NCBI RefSeq assembly: GCF_003337715.1 | Contig: NZ_QPIX01000001.1 | Location: forward strand, 736,682 to 800,681 | Reading direction: 5' to 3' | Length of the DNA stretch: 64,000 nt | Source of the DNA: Ciceribacter lividus | Lineage (GTDB): Bacteria > Pseudomonadota > Alphaproteobacteria > Rhizobiales > Rhizobiaceae | In this document: piece after piece, positions 45,083-55,070 of the stretch | Position numbering within the stretch: position 1 is the first letter of the stretch | How the letters are laid out: every line of letters begins with the position of its first letter | Notes under the pieces: model-generated | Databases searched by the model: none | The model's input: only the letters and a program-made list of their open reading frames with translations | Told to the model about the DNA's origin: nothing | Translations under genes and position numbers: made by a program

Positions 45083-46081
45083 TCAGAGCGATTCCCTGAC
45101 CTTTGCCGCGACGTCGGCAGGAACCCAGGTGGTCCAGAGGTCGGGATATTCCTTGAGGAAGTGCTCGGCCGCCTCTTCGTTGTCCGCCTGGTTCTCGTCC
45201 ATCCAGGCGAGCACGGCGCCGACCGTCTGGTTGTCCCACGTGCGGGCCTTCACATAGTCCATCGCCACACCCGCCTTTTCGGCGAAGGCCTTGGTGACGA
45301 CGGTGAAGACGCCGGCGACGGGATAGGAGTTGACCTTCGGGTCCGGGCAGTCGGCGACGCCGGTGCAGCGGTCCCACTCCGCCTTGTCGTGCTCGACGCC
45401 GAAGCTCAGCTTCACCATCTCGTATTTGCCGAGGATCGCCGTCGGCGCCCAGTAATAGCCGAGCCAGCCTGTCTTCTTCTCGAAGGCGTTGGCGATCGAT
45501 CCGTCGAGGCCCGCGGCCGAGCCGGTGTCGATGAGCTCGAAGCCCTTGTCCTTGGCGCCGACCGCCTTGAAGAGGTTGGCGGTGGAAATCTGGCAGCTCC
45601 AGCCCGAGGGGCAGTTGTAGACCGCGCCCTTCGACGGATCCTCCGGCGCGGGGAAGAGGTCGGGACGGGCGAGGGCCGCCTCGACCGTCTTGATGTCGGG
45701 ATTGGCGTCGGCGAGGAATTTCGGGATCCACCAGCCTTCGACGCCGCCGTCGCTGAGGATCGGAGCGGCCTGGATCAGGCGGCCCTCCTTGACGGCGGTG
45801 TCGAGCGCGGCACGCACGGAGTTCACCCAGAGCTCCGGCGCCATGTCCGGCTCGCCCTTCTCGTTCATCGAGGCGAATGTCGGAACGGTGTCGCCGGTGA
45901 CGAGTGTCACGTTGCAGCCGTAGCCTTTCTCGAGGATGATCCCGTCGACATGAGCGGCGACGCCGGCCGAGGCCCAATTCATTTCGGCAATCGAGACATC
46001 GCCGCATTCGGCGGCGCCGGCGGTCCCTGCGACGGACAAAAGCCCGCCGGCAAGGAGCGCGGCAGCGAGAAATTTCATCAT
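45083..46081 (-). CDS. Betaine/choline ABC transporter substrate-binding protein
   Basis: 332 residues from ATG 46081 (a second ATG follows immediately). A signal peptide (FLAAALLAGGLLSVAGTAGAA) precedes an OpuAC-type domain. The trimethylammonium-binding fold is suggested by Trp-containing stretches such as AEMNWASAGV, GGVEGWWIPKF and KTGWLGYYWAP, and by WTTWVP near the end. Two Cys in CPSGWSCQ and CTGVADC may form disulfides in the periplasm. First gene of the minus-strand transporter set. Confidence 0.93.
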   Translation of the reverse strand: MMKFLAAALLAGGLLSVAGTAGAAECGDVSIAEMNWASAGVAAHVDGIILEKGYGCNVTLVTGDTVPTFASMNEKGEPDMAPELWVNSVRAALDTAVKEGRLIQAAPILSDGGVEGWWIPKFLADANPDIKTVEAALARPDLFPAPEDPSKGAVYNCPSGWSCQISTANLFKAVGAKDKGFELIDTGSAAGLDGSIANAFEKKTGWLGYYWAPTAILGKYEMVKLSFGVEHDKAEWDRCTGVADCPDPKVNSYPVAGVFTVVTKAFAEKAGVAMDYVKARTWDNQTVGAVLAWMDENQADNEEAAEHFLKEYPDLWTTWVPADVAAKVRESL

Positions 46082-46499
46082 GTCTTCGGACCTCCTGGTC
46101 TTATGGTTCCCTTGTCTTCTTCTTTCGACGGCTTCGGCCGCCTGCAATGCGTTTAGTCGCGTTCGCCCATACGACAGATTTGCCGCGCCATGGTGAGGGC
46201 GCGCCCGACGACGGGACGCGCGATGCGAGGAGACGCTCGGCATCGGCACAGATGCGGGACCTATCCCTCCGAGGCCTCGATGAAAAAGGTATCCTGTCCA
46301 CTGGAGAAATCAACCTTCGAACTTTCAGGTTGCGTTAACAGATGATTTCACGCGACTGAAAGTAAAAGCTTTTTACTATGTTTGAATTCGCGTTTACGCC
46401 GCAGGGACCACCGGCGCGAAAAAGGTGGACAAGCCGGCGCAGGTAAACCATCCGGTAATAATGTCCGGCTATGGCTGTCGGCGCGGTCTTTCGCCGTCA
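46082..46499. other. Divergent gap between transporter and cobQ genes
   Basis: 418 of the 669 bases between two divergent transcription units. There is an AT-rich patch (about 46290-46390) likely holding promoters. No betaine-regulator repeat (TGCGAC pair) was found here. Confidence 0.4.
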
Positions 46500-46624
46500 G
46501 CGTCTCCGGCTCAGGTGTTTTGCGTACCGGAGACGCCGAAAGCCCCGGGCTCCCATGGGCGGACTTCTAGGTGATCCGACGGGACGCACCAATCTTGCCG
46601 CCGTCAGGGCGGCTCTTCTTTTCG
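46500..46624 (+). terminator. Leader hairpin and rho-independent terminator ahead of cobQ
   Basis: A 10-bp hairpin (46500-46509 with 46527-46536, loop ctcaggtgttttgcgta) is followed by a second stem at 46597-46602/46608-46613 (gccgcc/ggcggc) and the T-rich tcttcttttcg. No plus-strand gene lies upstream, so the terminator seems to serve the cobQ leader itself, suggesting attenuation. No B12-box of the cobalamin riboswitch was recognised. Confidence 0.45.
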
Positions 46625-46750
46625 AACGAAAGCGAAGACGAACGTCCGTCCGGGTCGAGAGGCCTTGCGGCGCAGGCGAGATTTCGGCAGGAGAGAAGCG
46701 GCGATCGGCCCGCGGGCTGCAGCGCGGGTGCGAAGTCGGGAGAACGGGCA

Positions 46751-48205
46751 ATGGCGAAGGCGGTAATGTTGCAGGGAACCGGCTCCGACGTCGGCAAGAC
46801 CGTGCTGGTCGCAGGCCTCTGCCGGCTCGCCGCCAATCGCGGCCTCAAGGTGCGGCCCTTCAAGCCGCAGAACATGTCGAACAATGCGGCGGTCGCCGAC
46901 GACGGTGGCGAGATCGGCCGGGCGCAATGGCTGCAGGCGCTCGCCGCGCGCACGCCGTCCTCGGTGCACATGAACCCGGTGCTGCTGAAGCCGCAATCCG
47001 ACACCGGCAGCCAGATCATCCTGCAGGGGCGGGTGTTCGGGCAGGCGAAGGGCAGGGACTACCAGCGGCTGAAGCCGCAACTGCTCTCGGCCGTGCTCGA
47101 AAGCTATGAAAAGGTGCGCGACGGTGCGGACCTGGTGATCGTCGAGGGCGCGGGCTCGCCGGCGGAGATCAACCTGCGCGCCGGCGACATCGCCAACATG
47201 GGCTTTGCGACGCGGGCCAACGTCCCGGTCGTGCTCGTCGGCGACATCGACCGCGGCGGCGTCATCGCCTCGCTGGTCGGCACCCACACCATCCTGCCGC
47301 CCGAGGACCGGGCGATGATCACCGGCTACATCATCAACAAGTTCCGCGGCGACGTTTCGCTGTTTGCCGACGGGATCACAGCCGTCGCAGGCTTTACCGG
47401 CTGGCCCTGCTTCGGCGTCGTGCCTTTCCTCAAGGCGGCCTCGCGGCTACCGGCCGAGGATTCTGTTGTTCTGGAGCGGCTCGCCGGCGGCAGCCGGGCG
47501 GCGCTCAAGGTCGCGGTGCCGATGCTCTCGCGTATCGCCAATTTCGACGATCTCGACCCGCTTGCCGCCGAGCCGCAAGTGGAACTGGTCTTCGTGCGTG
47601 CCGGCGAGCGCATTCCCGTCGATGCCGGTCTCGTCGTGCTGCCCGGATCGAAGTCGACGATCGGCGATCTCGAGGATCTGCGGCGCCAAGGCTGGGATAA
47701 CGACATCGCCGCGCATGTGCGCCGCGGCGGCCGCGTGATCGGCATTTGCGGCGGCTACCAGATGCTTGGGACGAGTGTCGCCGATCCCTTGGGGATCGAG
47801 GGAGCAAAGGAGCGGATCAACGGGCTCGGCCTCCTCGACGTCGAGACGGTGATGGCGCAGGAAAAGACCGTCCGCAACAGCACCGCGCATTCTGTGGACT
47901 ACGACGTCCCGCTCTCCGGCTACGAAATTCACATGGGCCGCACCGAGGGGCCGGATTGCGCCCGCCCGCCGGTCACGATCGACGGACGCGCCGACGGCGC
48001 AAGCTCGCCGGACGGGCGTGTCATCGGCACCTACCTGCATGGGCTGTTCGGCAGCGACGCCTATCGCAAGCGGCTGCTCGCCAGCTTCGGGATCGAGGGC
48101 GGCGGCGAGAACTACCGGGCGGGCGTCGAGACGGCGCTCGACGAGGTCGCCGCCGAGCTCGAGCGCGTGCTTTCGCGGGAATGGCTGGACCGCCTGCTCG
48201 GGTAA
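46751..48205 (+). CDS. cobQ: Cobyric acid synthase CobQ
   Basis: 484 residues from ATG 46751 (an upstream in-frame extension to 46571 is not conserved). The N-terminal ATPase has a P-loop GTGSDVGKT (about 9-17), and [11 protein letters not shown] and [12 protein letters not shown] are typical. A C-terminal class I glutamine amidotransferase follows, with GICGGYQML (catalytic Cys) and GTYLHGLF (catalytic His). It amidates the b, d, e and g carboxyls of adenosylcobyrinic acid a,c-diamide. Its presence beside a corrinoid-dependent pathway is fitting. Confidence 0.96.
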   Translation: MAKAVMLQGTGSDVGKTVLVAGLCRLAANRGLKVRPFKPQNMSNNAAVADDGGEIGRAQWLQALAARTPSSVHMNPVLLKPQSDTGSQIILQGRVFGQAKGRDYQRLKPQLLSAVLESYEKVRDGADLVIVEGAGSPAEINLRAGDIANMGFATRANVPVVLVGDIDRGGVIASLVGTHTILPPEDRAMITGYIINKFRGDVSLFADGITAVAGFTGWPCFGVVPFLKAASRLPAEDSVVLERLAGGSRAALKVAVPMLSRIANFDDLDPLAAEPQVELVFVRAGERIPVDAGLVVLPGSKSTIGDLEDLRRQGWDNDIAAHVRRGGRVIGICGGYQMLGTSVADPLGIEGAKERINGLGLLDVETVMAQEKTVRNSTAHSVDYDVPLSGYEIHMGRTEGPDCARPPVTIDGRADGASSPDGRVIGTYLHGLFGSDAYRKRLLASFGIEGGGENYRAGVETALDEVAAELERVLSREWLDRLLG

Positions 48206-48453
48206 ATGGCGGCAGCGTCATAATTTCTGCCCCTTCGTCGCGGCCGGCGCCGCGACAAGTCTCTGTGGCCGTGCGCGACAGCAGTTCGACTTCATGTCCT
48301 GCGACGGATGCGGTGCGAAATCCCCGCGACGGCGCTTCCTTGCCGGATACGGTTCGCGTCCGTTGTCGGCAGCACGCGTTGACAGGCCGCAGGCGCTGCC
48401 ATAGTTACTTTGCCGTTGCCCGCGCGGGGGAGTGTGGGCGCGGCGGGACAGAG

Positions 48454-50496
48454 ATGAATTACCGGAAAGAGATCGACGGCCTTCGCGCCATCGCGGTGTC
48501 GAGCGTCATACTGTATCATGCAGGCATAACGCAGATCAGCGGCGGCTATGCCGGGGTCGACGTCTTCTTCGTCATCTCCGGTTTCCTGATCGGTGGCCAG
48601 ATCGCATCCGCCAAGGCCGAGGGAAGCTTCAGCTACCGGGACTTCTATGGGAGAAGGGCGCGTCGCATCCTGCCGGCGCTGTTCTTCGTTATCCTCTGTT
48701 CGCTGGTGGTCGGCTGGTTCACGATGATGCCGCACACGCTGCGCTACTTCGGTGGTGCCGCGGTGAGCGCGGTGTTCTTCGTCTCCAATCTGTGGTTCTG
48801 GAAGCGGATTGACTATTTCAATCCGGAGGCCGCGCACGATCCGCTGGTCCATACGTGGAGCCTTGCGGTCGAGGAACAATTCTACCTCTTCGTCCCGCTG
48901 CTCTTTTCGCTCCTGTGGCCGCTCGGGCGGAGACGGCTGACCATCGTACTGGCCGTTGTCGCCATCACCAGTTTCGCCCTTGCTGTATCGACCAACGAAA
49001 CTCACCCGATGGCGGCGTTCTACCTGATCCATACGCGGGCGTGGGAGCTTCTGGCCGGCGTTCTGGCGGCTCTCTACTACGCCCGGGTCGCAAGGAAGGA
49101 TGCCTTCGGCGCTCTTATCGGCAATGTCGGGCTAATGCTGTTGCTGGCCGGCGTCGTCCTGACCCCGAGCTATACGGCCTGGCCGGGCTTCTGGACGCTT
49201 CTGCCGGTCCTCGGGACCGTAATGGTGCTTCTATTCGGTGAAGCGCCTTCGGTTGCGCGGCGCGTGCTGACGTTGCCGATAGTCACGTGGCTCGGATTGA
49301 TTTCGTACTCTGCCTATCTGTGGCATCAGCCGATCTTCAGCTTCGCCAAGATGACGAACCATCAGCCACAGAGCCTGGCCGCTGCGCTTGCTCTGACAGC
49401 CCTGGTCTTCGCCGTTTCGCACCTCTCCTGGAAGTACGTCGAACTGCCGTTCAGGAACCGAACCGTGCCCGTGCGGCTACAGTTGCGTGCGTTCGGTGTC
49501 GCGACAGCCGTAATCGCCGCAACGGCGATCGGAGGCCACTTCACCAAAGGTTATCCCTTCCGCATGCCGGCGGAGGTGCTCGACATCCTTGCCTATTCCG
49601 GTTCCTACAGCCAGAGCTTCCGCAAGTGCCTCTACGGCCGTGACGATGTCGAGGGTATCGATCTGGAGCGCGCCTGTATACACGGCGCGAGGGTGGAGCC
49701 GACGGTCGCGATATGGGGTGACAGCCATGCTGGGCGGATTGCCGAGCCGCTCGGTGTCCTGCTCGGCAAGTCCGGACTCGCCCTCAAACAATTGACGCTT
49801 TCCAGCTGTCAGCCGATTCCCGGTCTTCTCAATCGGGGACAGCAAAAGGCGGTCCGCTGTCCGGAATTCAACGAAAAGGTCCTGGCCTATCTGTCGGGGA
49901 AGCCGGGCATCGAGACGGTGGTCCTGTTTGCGACCTGGGACAACTACTTCCAGCGCAGACCGACCCGCAACATGCTGGACCGGCTCGCCCCGGACGAATT
50001 CTATTCCTACCCGGTCGACGGCGAACCCACCCAAGGCGATCGGCAAAGGAAGGCGGCGATCGTCGATGCGCTGGCGAAGGCGATCCGCAGCCTGACGTCC
50101 GCCGGCAAGACCGTCGTCGTGGTGGGATCTCTGCCGCGGCCCGACATCGACATCCCGTTCTACATCGCGGATCGCGCATGGCGGGGAGAGAATCTGCCCG
50201 CAGACGTCGGCTATCCCGTCGGCATCTTCGGGGAGCAGGCAGAGGAGGGGCGCTCCATGCTCCGCGAGGCGGTCGGTGCGGGTGAGAGCGCTCCCGGCAG
50301 AGCCTATTTCGTCGATCCGGCTCCGGTCTTCTGCGATTCCGTCCGGTGCCTGGTGATGCAGGGCGGCGTTCCGCTTTTCACCGATGGCAATCATCCGTCT
50401 CTACCGGGGGCCGCGCTGACCCTTTCCGCATTCGCTCGCTTCATTCCAGGTGTGGACGGGGATCGAGCGTTCGCGAAGGCGGCTGCGGAACCTTGA
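48454..50496 (+). CDS. OafA/YrhL-type acyltransferase with C-terminal SGNH domain
   Basis: 680 residues. The N-terminal acyltransferase-3 domain (about 1-370, about 10 helices) starts YRKEIDGLRAIAVSSVILYHAG and includes FYGRRARRILPALF and WSLAVEEQFYLFVPLLF. The C-terminal SGNH-hydrolase-like domain (about 430-660) has AIWGDSHAGRIAE (Ser/Asp block) and DGNHPSLPG (Asp/His). It would O-acetylate a cell-surface polysaccharide using periplasmic transfer. ATG 48454 is the true start; sequence before it in the same frame belongs to cobQ. Starts the polysaccharide-related region. Confidence 0.92.
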   Translation: MNYRKEIDGLRAIAVSSVILYHAGITQISGGYAGVDVFFVISGFLIGGQIASAKAEGSFSYRDFYGRRARRILPALFFVILCSLVVGWFTMMPHTLRYFGGAAVSAVFFVSNLWFWKRIDYFNPEAAHDPLVHTWSLAVEEQFYLFVPLLFSLLWPLGRRRLTIVLAVVAITSFALAVSTNETHPMAAFYLIHTRAWELLAGVLAALYYARVARKDAFGALIGNVGLMLLLAGVVLTPSYTAWPGFWTLLPVLGTVMVLLFGEAPSVARRVLTLPIVTWLGLISYSAYLWHQPIFSFAKMTNHQPQSLAAALALTALVFAVSHLSWKYVELPFRNRTVPVRLQLRAFGVATAVIAATAIGGHFTKGYPFRMPAEVLDILAYSGSYSQSFRKCLYGRDDVEGIDLERACIHGARVEPTVAIWGDSHAGRIAEPLGVLLGKSGLALKQLTLSSCQPIPGLLNRGQQKAVRCPEFNEKVLAYLSGKPGIETVVLFATWDNYFQRRPTRNMLDRLAPDEFYSYPVDGEPTQGDRQRKAAIVDALAKAIRSLTSAGKTVVVVGSLPRPDIDIPFYIADRAWRGENLPADVGYPVGIFGEQAEEGRSMLREAVGAGESAPGRAYFVDPAPVFCDSVRCLVMQGGVPLFTDGNHPSLPGAALTLSAFARFIPGVDGDRAFAKAAAEP

Positions 50497-50665
50497 TGCG
50501 CCTGCAATTCCAGCGGGATGCTCGCCGATAGGAACGCTCGCACGCTGCGGCAATACCCAAAATTTTATATGCCTAAAATTTGATCTACAAACACAATGAA
50601 GACGTAATCCGAAGTATCCATCCTGCCCCGGCAGGTCTCCTGCTAATTCTCACGGTGGAACTAAC

Positions 50666-51277
50666 ATGCGGCAAAAATCTCCTTCTTTCTCGTTTAGGTT
50701 GTTTTCAGGAATCGCTCTCGCGGCGTTTCTTGGGGGCGCAAGTATATCTGCGAATCCCGTCTTTGCTCAGGAGGCGGCGCAATTGACAAATGTCAAATTG
50801 TCCGTAGCCCAAAGCAAAACGGTCCAGCTGACAGCCTACATCACCGGCTACAGCTACTGGGACAACACACCTCCGGGCTCGGCGGAAATCGCCCGTCCAG
50901 TCGTCCATCGCCTCGCCGGCGGCAAGGGCAGCTACAGCGATCCGATCACGCTGGCCGTCGGCCACTCGATCGCCAACGGCCGCCAGACGCTCGACATCCC
51001 TGCCGGGACACGGATCTACCTCAAGCGGCTGAAGAAGTATGCGATTGTCGAGGACGTCTGCGGCGACGGTCCACGCCCGCAGAACGGGCCCTGCCACACC
51101 GGCCACCGCGGCCATCCGTGGTTCGACATCTATGTCGGCGGCGGCAGCAGCACCGCGAGCAAGGCGCAGTCATGCGCGAACAGGATCACGGCCCTGCAGA
51201 CCGTCATCATCCATCCAAGGAAGGACCTGCCGGTGGTCGCCGGTGCGTTGACGGAAAGCGGTTGCCGGGTCTTCTGA
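50666..51277 (+). CDS. Exported protein with RlpA-like or barwin-like features
   Basis: 203 residues with a signal peptide (FRLFSGIALAAFLGGASISANPVFAQ, cleavage near 35). The mature part has YITGYSYWDNTPPGSAEIAR, GKGSYSDPITLAVGH, AGTRIYLKRLKKYAIVED and a Cys-containing CGDGPRPQNGPCHTG. This layout (3D-like or double-psi beta-barrel) resembles small secreted RlpA/barwin-type proteins that bind or cut glycans; the catalytic Asp arrangement cannot be confirmed. It converges with the fusion-protein gene, and the last 71 bases overlap that gene's end. Confidence 0.7.
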   Translation: MRQKSPSFSFRLFSGIALAAFLGGASISANPVFAQEAAQLTNVKLSVAQSKTVQLTAYITGYSYWDNTPPGSAEIARPVVHRLAGGKGSYSDPITLAVGHSIANGRQTLDIPAGTRIYLKRLKKYAIVEDVCGDGPRPQNGPCHTGHRGHPWFDIYVGGGSSTASKAQSCANRITALQTVIIHPRKDLPVVAGALTESGCRVF

Positions 51278-54200
51278 CCGGGCCTGACGTCGGCCGGGGG
51301 ATGTGGGTCTCGACGCGGACCGCTTCCCCGGTCGTCGACAGCCCGGCCCGGCCTGTCTTGCGCCAACGCATGAGCTGGCCGGTGAGCGCAAGCGCGATCG
51401 CGCGGTAGGTCGAGATGCAGAGCAACTGGCGATAGAAGAGCCGTTGCAGCGGCAGCAGGAGAAGCAGGCGCTTGTCTTCTCCCTTCTCGAAACGGAACGC
51501 CATCAGCCCGAAGGCGAGGTCCGACAGGATGAAGGCACCGTAGGCAGCCGCGATATAGGGCGAACTCTGCGACCACGGCGTCGAGGGGTCGAAATAGAGC
51601 GCGATGGCGTGGTCGACGAGCGTCCAGAGGAAGATGATGTCGACGAGGGGCGCCAGCGCCGTCATCACCACGCCGACGAGCAGGAGGTCAATGATCGAGA
51701 CGAGGCCGAGGCCCTTCATCTCGGTCACGGCCCCGCGGTGCTTCCAGCCGGTCTGCATCATGCCGAACAGCCAGCGCAGGCGCTGGTGCAGGAAGCGGTC
51801 GAGGCCCGCCGGCGCCTTGGTCAATGCGATCGCATCTTCCTCGTAAACGACCCTGTAGCCGGCGCGGATCACCGAGACGGTGAGATCGGCATCCTCGGCG
51901 AAGGTCTGGCCGGAATAGTAGCCGGCATCCTCGACGGCCTTGCGGCGCCAGGCGCCGATGGCGCCGGGGACCACGAGCATGCCGTTTATTCTCTCTGCGG
52001 CACGGCGGTCCATGTTCTGGGCCGTGATGTATTCGAGCGCCTGCATGCGCGTCAGCAGACGGTCGCGGTTGCTGACCTTGACGTTGCCGGCGACCGCACC
52101 GACGGCCGGGTCGCGGAAATGGCGGACGAGCCGGCCGATCGCGTCGGACGCGATCGTGGTGTCGGCGTCGATCGCCACGACGATGTCGGTGTCGACATGC
52201 GTGTAGGCATGATTGAGGGCGGCATATTTGCCGTGGTTGCTCTGCCGGATGATCCGGACGCGGGGATCGTCGCCGTATTCCCGCACGAGCCGGCTGCAGG
52301 TCTTGTCGGTCGACCCGTCGTCCATGACGATCACCCTGAGATCGTGATAGTCCGACACCAGCACGGAGGCGACGGTGCCGACGATGGTGTCCTCCTCGCA
52401 ATAGGCGGGGATGAGCACGGTGACCGGCGGGGCATAGTCCGGATCCCGCAGGGGATGGCGGCGACGGAGATGGGAGACGACCGTGACGAAGAGCACGCGG
52501 GCCACGCCGGCGACCACCGAAACCCAGAAGAGCGCGTTGATCGCTACGGAAAAGTGGCTCAGGGCGGTGAAGGAAACGGCATCGAAGGTGGTGCCGGGGC
52601 CTTCGGCCGGAGGCATGACCTTTTCGGCGGGCAGGCCGAGCATGTCGGCAAGCGTCACGAAGCGATAGCCCTCGGTGCGCAGCGTGTCGACGAGATGGGC
52701 CGTCGCTTCGACGGTCGCCTCGCGATTGCCGCCGCCGTCATGCAGCACGATGACGTTGCCTCTGCCGGCCTTCAGGTCGCGCAGGACCGAAGCAACGATT
52801 TCATCCGCGGAGATGCGCCGCCAGTCCGGCGGCACAATGTCGGCACCGGCGACGATGTAGCCCTGCTGGTCCAGGAGTTGCATCGGCCCGGCCTCGGCGC
52901 CGGTCAACGGCCCCTCGCTACGTCCGTAGGGCGAGCGAAACAGCAGGGTCTGGCGGCCGGTGAGGCTCCCGATCAGCCGCTCGGTGGTGTTGAGCTCCAT
53001 GCGCGCACGCCAGCCTGAGGCATTCTCGAGCGTCGGGTGGGTGAAGGTGTGGACGCCGATCTCGTGACCATCGTCGACGATCCGGCGGATGATGTCGGGA
53101 TTGTCGAGCGCCTCCTTGCCGATGACGAAGAAGGTTGCGGGCGCGCCGCGGGCGGCGAGTTCGTCCAGGATCGCAGTGGTGTAGACGCGGTCCGGCCCGT
53201 CATCGAAGGTGAGCGCCACCATTCTGGGTTCGCCGGCGCCATAGCGCAGGACCGTGAACGGTTCGGCCGCGCGGGCGTAGTTTTCGGCGACGATGAGGCC
53301 GGTCGAGGGATCGACGGTGACGTTGCGGATGCCGGTTTCCGGTGCGCGGACCAGCCTGTGGAAGGCGCCCTTGCCGTCGTAGCCGACGTAATCGCCGATC
53401 GGGACTTCCTCGAGCAGGGACTGCACGGACCGGGGCGCCGCGTTGCGGTCGAGCAGGGGCCAGATGCCGGGGTCGGCATCCGTTGACGGCCATACGGCGA
53501 CGGCGGGCATCGTTGCGCTGCGCGAGAGGGCGATCAGCTGGTTGTGGAAGGAGACCGCATCGAGCATCCAGATGCGGTGGCGGTTGCCGTCGCTGTCGAC
53601 GAACCGTGTCGTCGGATTGAGCGATACAGGGTCAAGCCGGATACTCCCGCCGTGGAGCGCCGAAAGGCGTGCGGTTTCCGGGAAGGATATGGGCTGCGGC
53701 TCGCCGGCATTGCTGACCCAGTCGTAGCCGCCGGTGCCGAGCGCGACGATCAGCTTGTTGGCCGGTACCGTGGCCAGGACGGAGGTCAGGGCGGTCGTCA
53801 GCCAGTCCTGAGGCGCCAGCGGCGTCGGCCGCGGGCTCTCGCCCGGATCCTGAAAGGCGAGAACGACGTAGCGGTCGACCACGGCGTCAACTGTCGGTTC
53901 GCTCCAGGGAGCCTCTGTGATCGGATTGATGATGCAGGTCTGCTTGCCGGCGGCGGCGAAGGATTGCTTCAGCGACGCGAGCAGGCGCGCCAGGTCGCGA
54001 TAGGCCGTCCCCGGCACGGATGCGACATCGAGGCAGATGCCGTCATAGCCCTTTGCCCGAACCTCGCGTGCCAGACCTTCGGCGATCCGCGTCGACGTCG
54101 TAGGGGAGGCGAGGGCCGCAGCCGTCTTTGCGGGGTCGTTGGCGGTGGAGAGGTCCACGACCGGCAGCAGGGTGAGTGTCGAACGCCGGCGTGCGATGAT

Positions 54201-54677
54201 CTCGACGACTCGTTGCTGGTGGGGGGCGGAGAAGCCGAAGGGGACGAGATCGCCCTCCGGCAGGGCGATCTGGTACCATTCCGGCATCAGGCCGTCCAAT
54301 GCCGGCAGGTCCTTCTGCAGCGAAAGGTCGCTCCATTCCGGCCAATAGGGGAGATAGCCGAAGACCTGCGACGGGATCGCGGGGCTCATTGGCGACTGCG
54401 TGGTCGGGTCTGAGGCCCCAGCCGGAGCGGGCGCGCGAGGAGAGGGAGCATCGATGGGCTGTTGTGCACCGGCACCGTCGTGGACGATGCCGGGTGACGG
54501 CAGTTTTCCGAGGAGATAGAGGCTGGCACCGAAGGCTCCGAACCAGAGGGCGAAGAAGACAAGCACAATTGCGGCACCGATCTTGACGATCGTCCCGCGT
54601 CTCGATCCGGGATCGTAGAAAATGGGCGCATCTTTTCTGGCCCGGCGTCCGCGCGCGTGACGGACCGCCGGCAGCAT
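51207..54677 (-). CDS. Trimodular GH18-like / NodB deacetylase / GT2 fusion protein, copy 1
   Basis: 1156 residues from ATG 54677 (a TTG at 54707 is unlikely). One membrane helix (about 33-58) is followed by a GH18-like domain (about 105-440; YDGICLDVASVPG has Ala where GH18 has the catalytic Glu, so probably a non-hydrolytic binder). Next is a NodB polysaccharide deacetylase (about 485-680; LTFDDGPD, HTFTHP, RSPYG), then a helix and a GT2 synthase domain (about 755-980; VTVLIPAYCEE, DDGSTD, IDADT, FAEDADL and QRLRW). Four to five C-terminal helices complete it. It should polymerise and deacetylate a beta-linked amino sugar polymer at the inner membrane. A second copy lies 393 bases upstream. 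Confidence 0.9.
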   Translation of the reverse strand: MLPAVRHARGRRARKDAPIFYDPGSRRGTIVKIGAAIVLVFFALWFGAFGASLYLLGKLPSPGIVHDGAGAQQPIDAPSPRAPAPAGASDPTTQSPMSPAIPSQVFGYLPYWPEWSDLSLQKDLPALDGLMPEWYQIALPEGDLVPFGFSAPHQQRVVEIIARRRSTLTLLPVVDLSTANDPAKTAAALASPTTSTRIAEGLAREVRAKGYDGICLDVASVPGTAYRDLARLLASLKQSFAAAGKQTCIINPITEAPWSEPTVDAVVDRYVVLAFQDPGESPRPTPLAPQDWLTTALTSVLATVPANKLIVALGTGGYDWVSNAGEPQPISFPETARLSALHGGSIRLDPVSLNPTTRFVDSDGNRHRIWMLDAVSFHNQLIALSRSATMPAVAVWPSTDADPGIWPLLDRNAAPRSVQSLLEEVPIGDYVGYDGKGAFHRLVRAPETGIRNVTVDPSTGLIVAENYARAAEPFTVLRYGAGEPRMVALTFDDGPDRVYTTAILDELAARGAPATFFVIGKEALDNPDIIRRIVDDGHEIGVHTFTHPTLENASGWRARMELNTTERLIGSLTGRQTLLFRSPYGRSEGPLTGAEAGPMQLLDQQGYIVAGADIVPPDWRRISADEIVASVLRDLKAGRGNVIVLHDGGGNREATVEATAHLVDTLRTEGYRFVTLADMLGLPAEKVMPPAEGPGTTFDAVSFTALSHFSVAINALFWVSVVAGVARVLFVTVVSHLRRRHPLRDPDYAPPVTVLIPAYCEEDTIVGTVASVLVSDYHDLRVIVMDDGSTDKTCSRLVREYGDDPRVRIIRQSNHGKYAALNHAYTHVDTDIVVAIDADTTIASDAIGRLVRHFRDPAVGAVAGNVKVSNRDRLLTRMQALEYITAQNMDRRAAERINGMLVVPGAIGAWRRKAVEDAGYYSGQTFAEDADLTVSVIRAGYRVVYEEDAIALTKAPAGLDRFLHQRLRWLFGMMQTGWKHRGAVTEMKGLGLVSIIDLLLVGVVMTALAPLVDIIFLWTLVDHAIALYFDPSTPWSQSSPYIAAAYGAFILSDLAFGLMAFRFEKGEDKRLLLLLPLQRLFYRQLLCISTYRAIALALTGQLMRWRKTGRAGLSTTGEAVRVETHIPRPTSGPVRRPGNRFPSTHRRPPAGPSLDG

Positions 54678-55070
54678 GGATCCTGGCTGCACGGTAGGTA
54701 CTCTCAATTACCCATTAATATCTACTGGTATTTAGTGTATATGCGAAGATAGTGAAATTGACGAATATCAAAGGAATGCATTATTCCTGACTAATTTAGG
54801 GTATTTATCGCCGCCGCTCCCTGTGGACGCGGTCTTCCTCTGTAGTTTCTTACGCCCATCCGTACATTTCGTCGCCTCGCCTTTTCGGGTGAAAAACGGG
54901 CGATATCGCAAATAACCTCAATGGGTTAGTATCTATGGAAGGGGAGGCGAACGTCTCGTCCCGCGCGCCGGGGGGCGCCGGCGAAGAGGCGGCGGAGGTG
55001 ACAAGGCTTTCTCGTCAGGCATGCGGGTGGAGAGCGCCGTCACGCGGATCAGGCAGACGGCGCCGGACCT
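54678..55070. other. Gap between the two fusion genes
   Basis: 393 bases. The half near 54700-54930 is AT-rich and likely holds the promoter of copy 1; an alternative is read-through from copy 2. No hairpin with a T tract or gene was recognised. Confidence 0.4.

Noticed and set aside
46380..46750. Cobalamin riboswitch upstream of cobQ
   Set aside because: I could not find a B12-box-like sequence or the conserved core; only a generic hairpin and terminator are visible.
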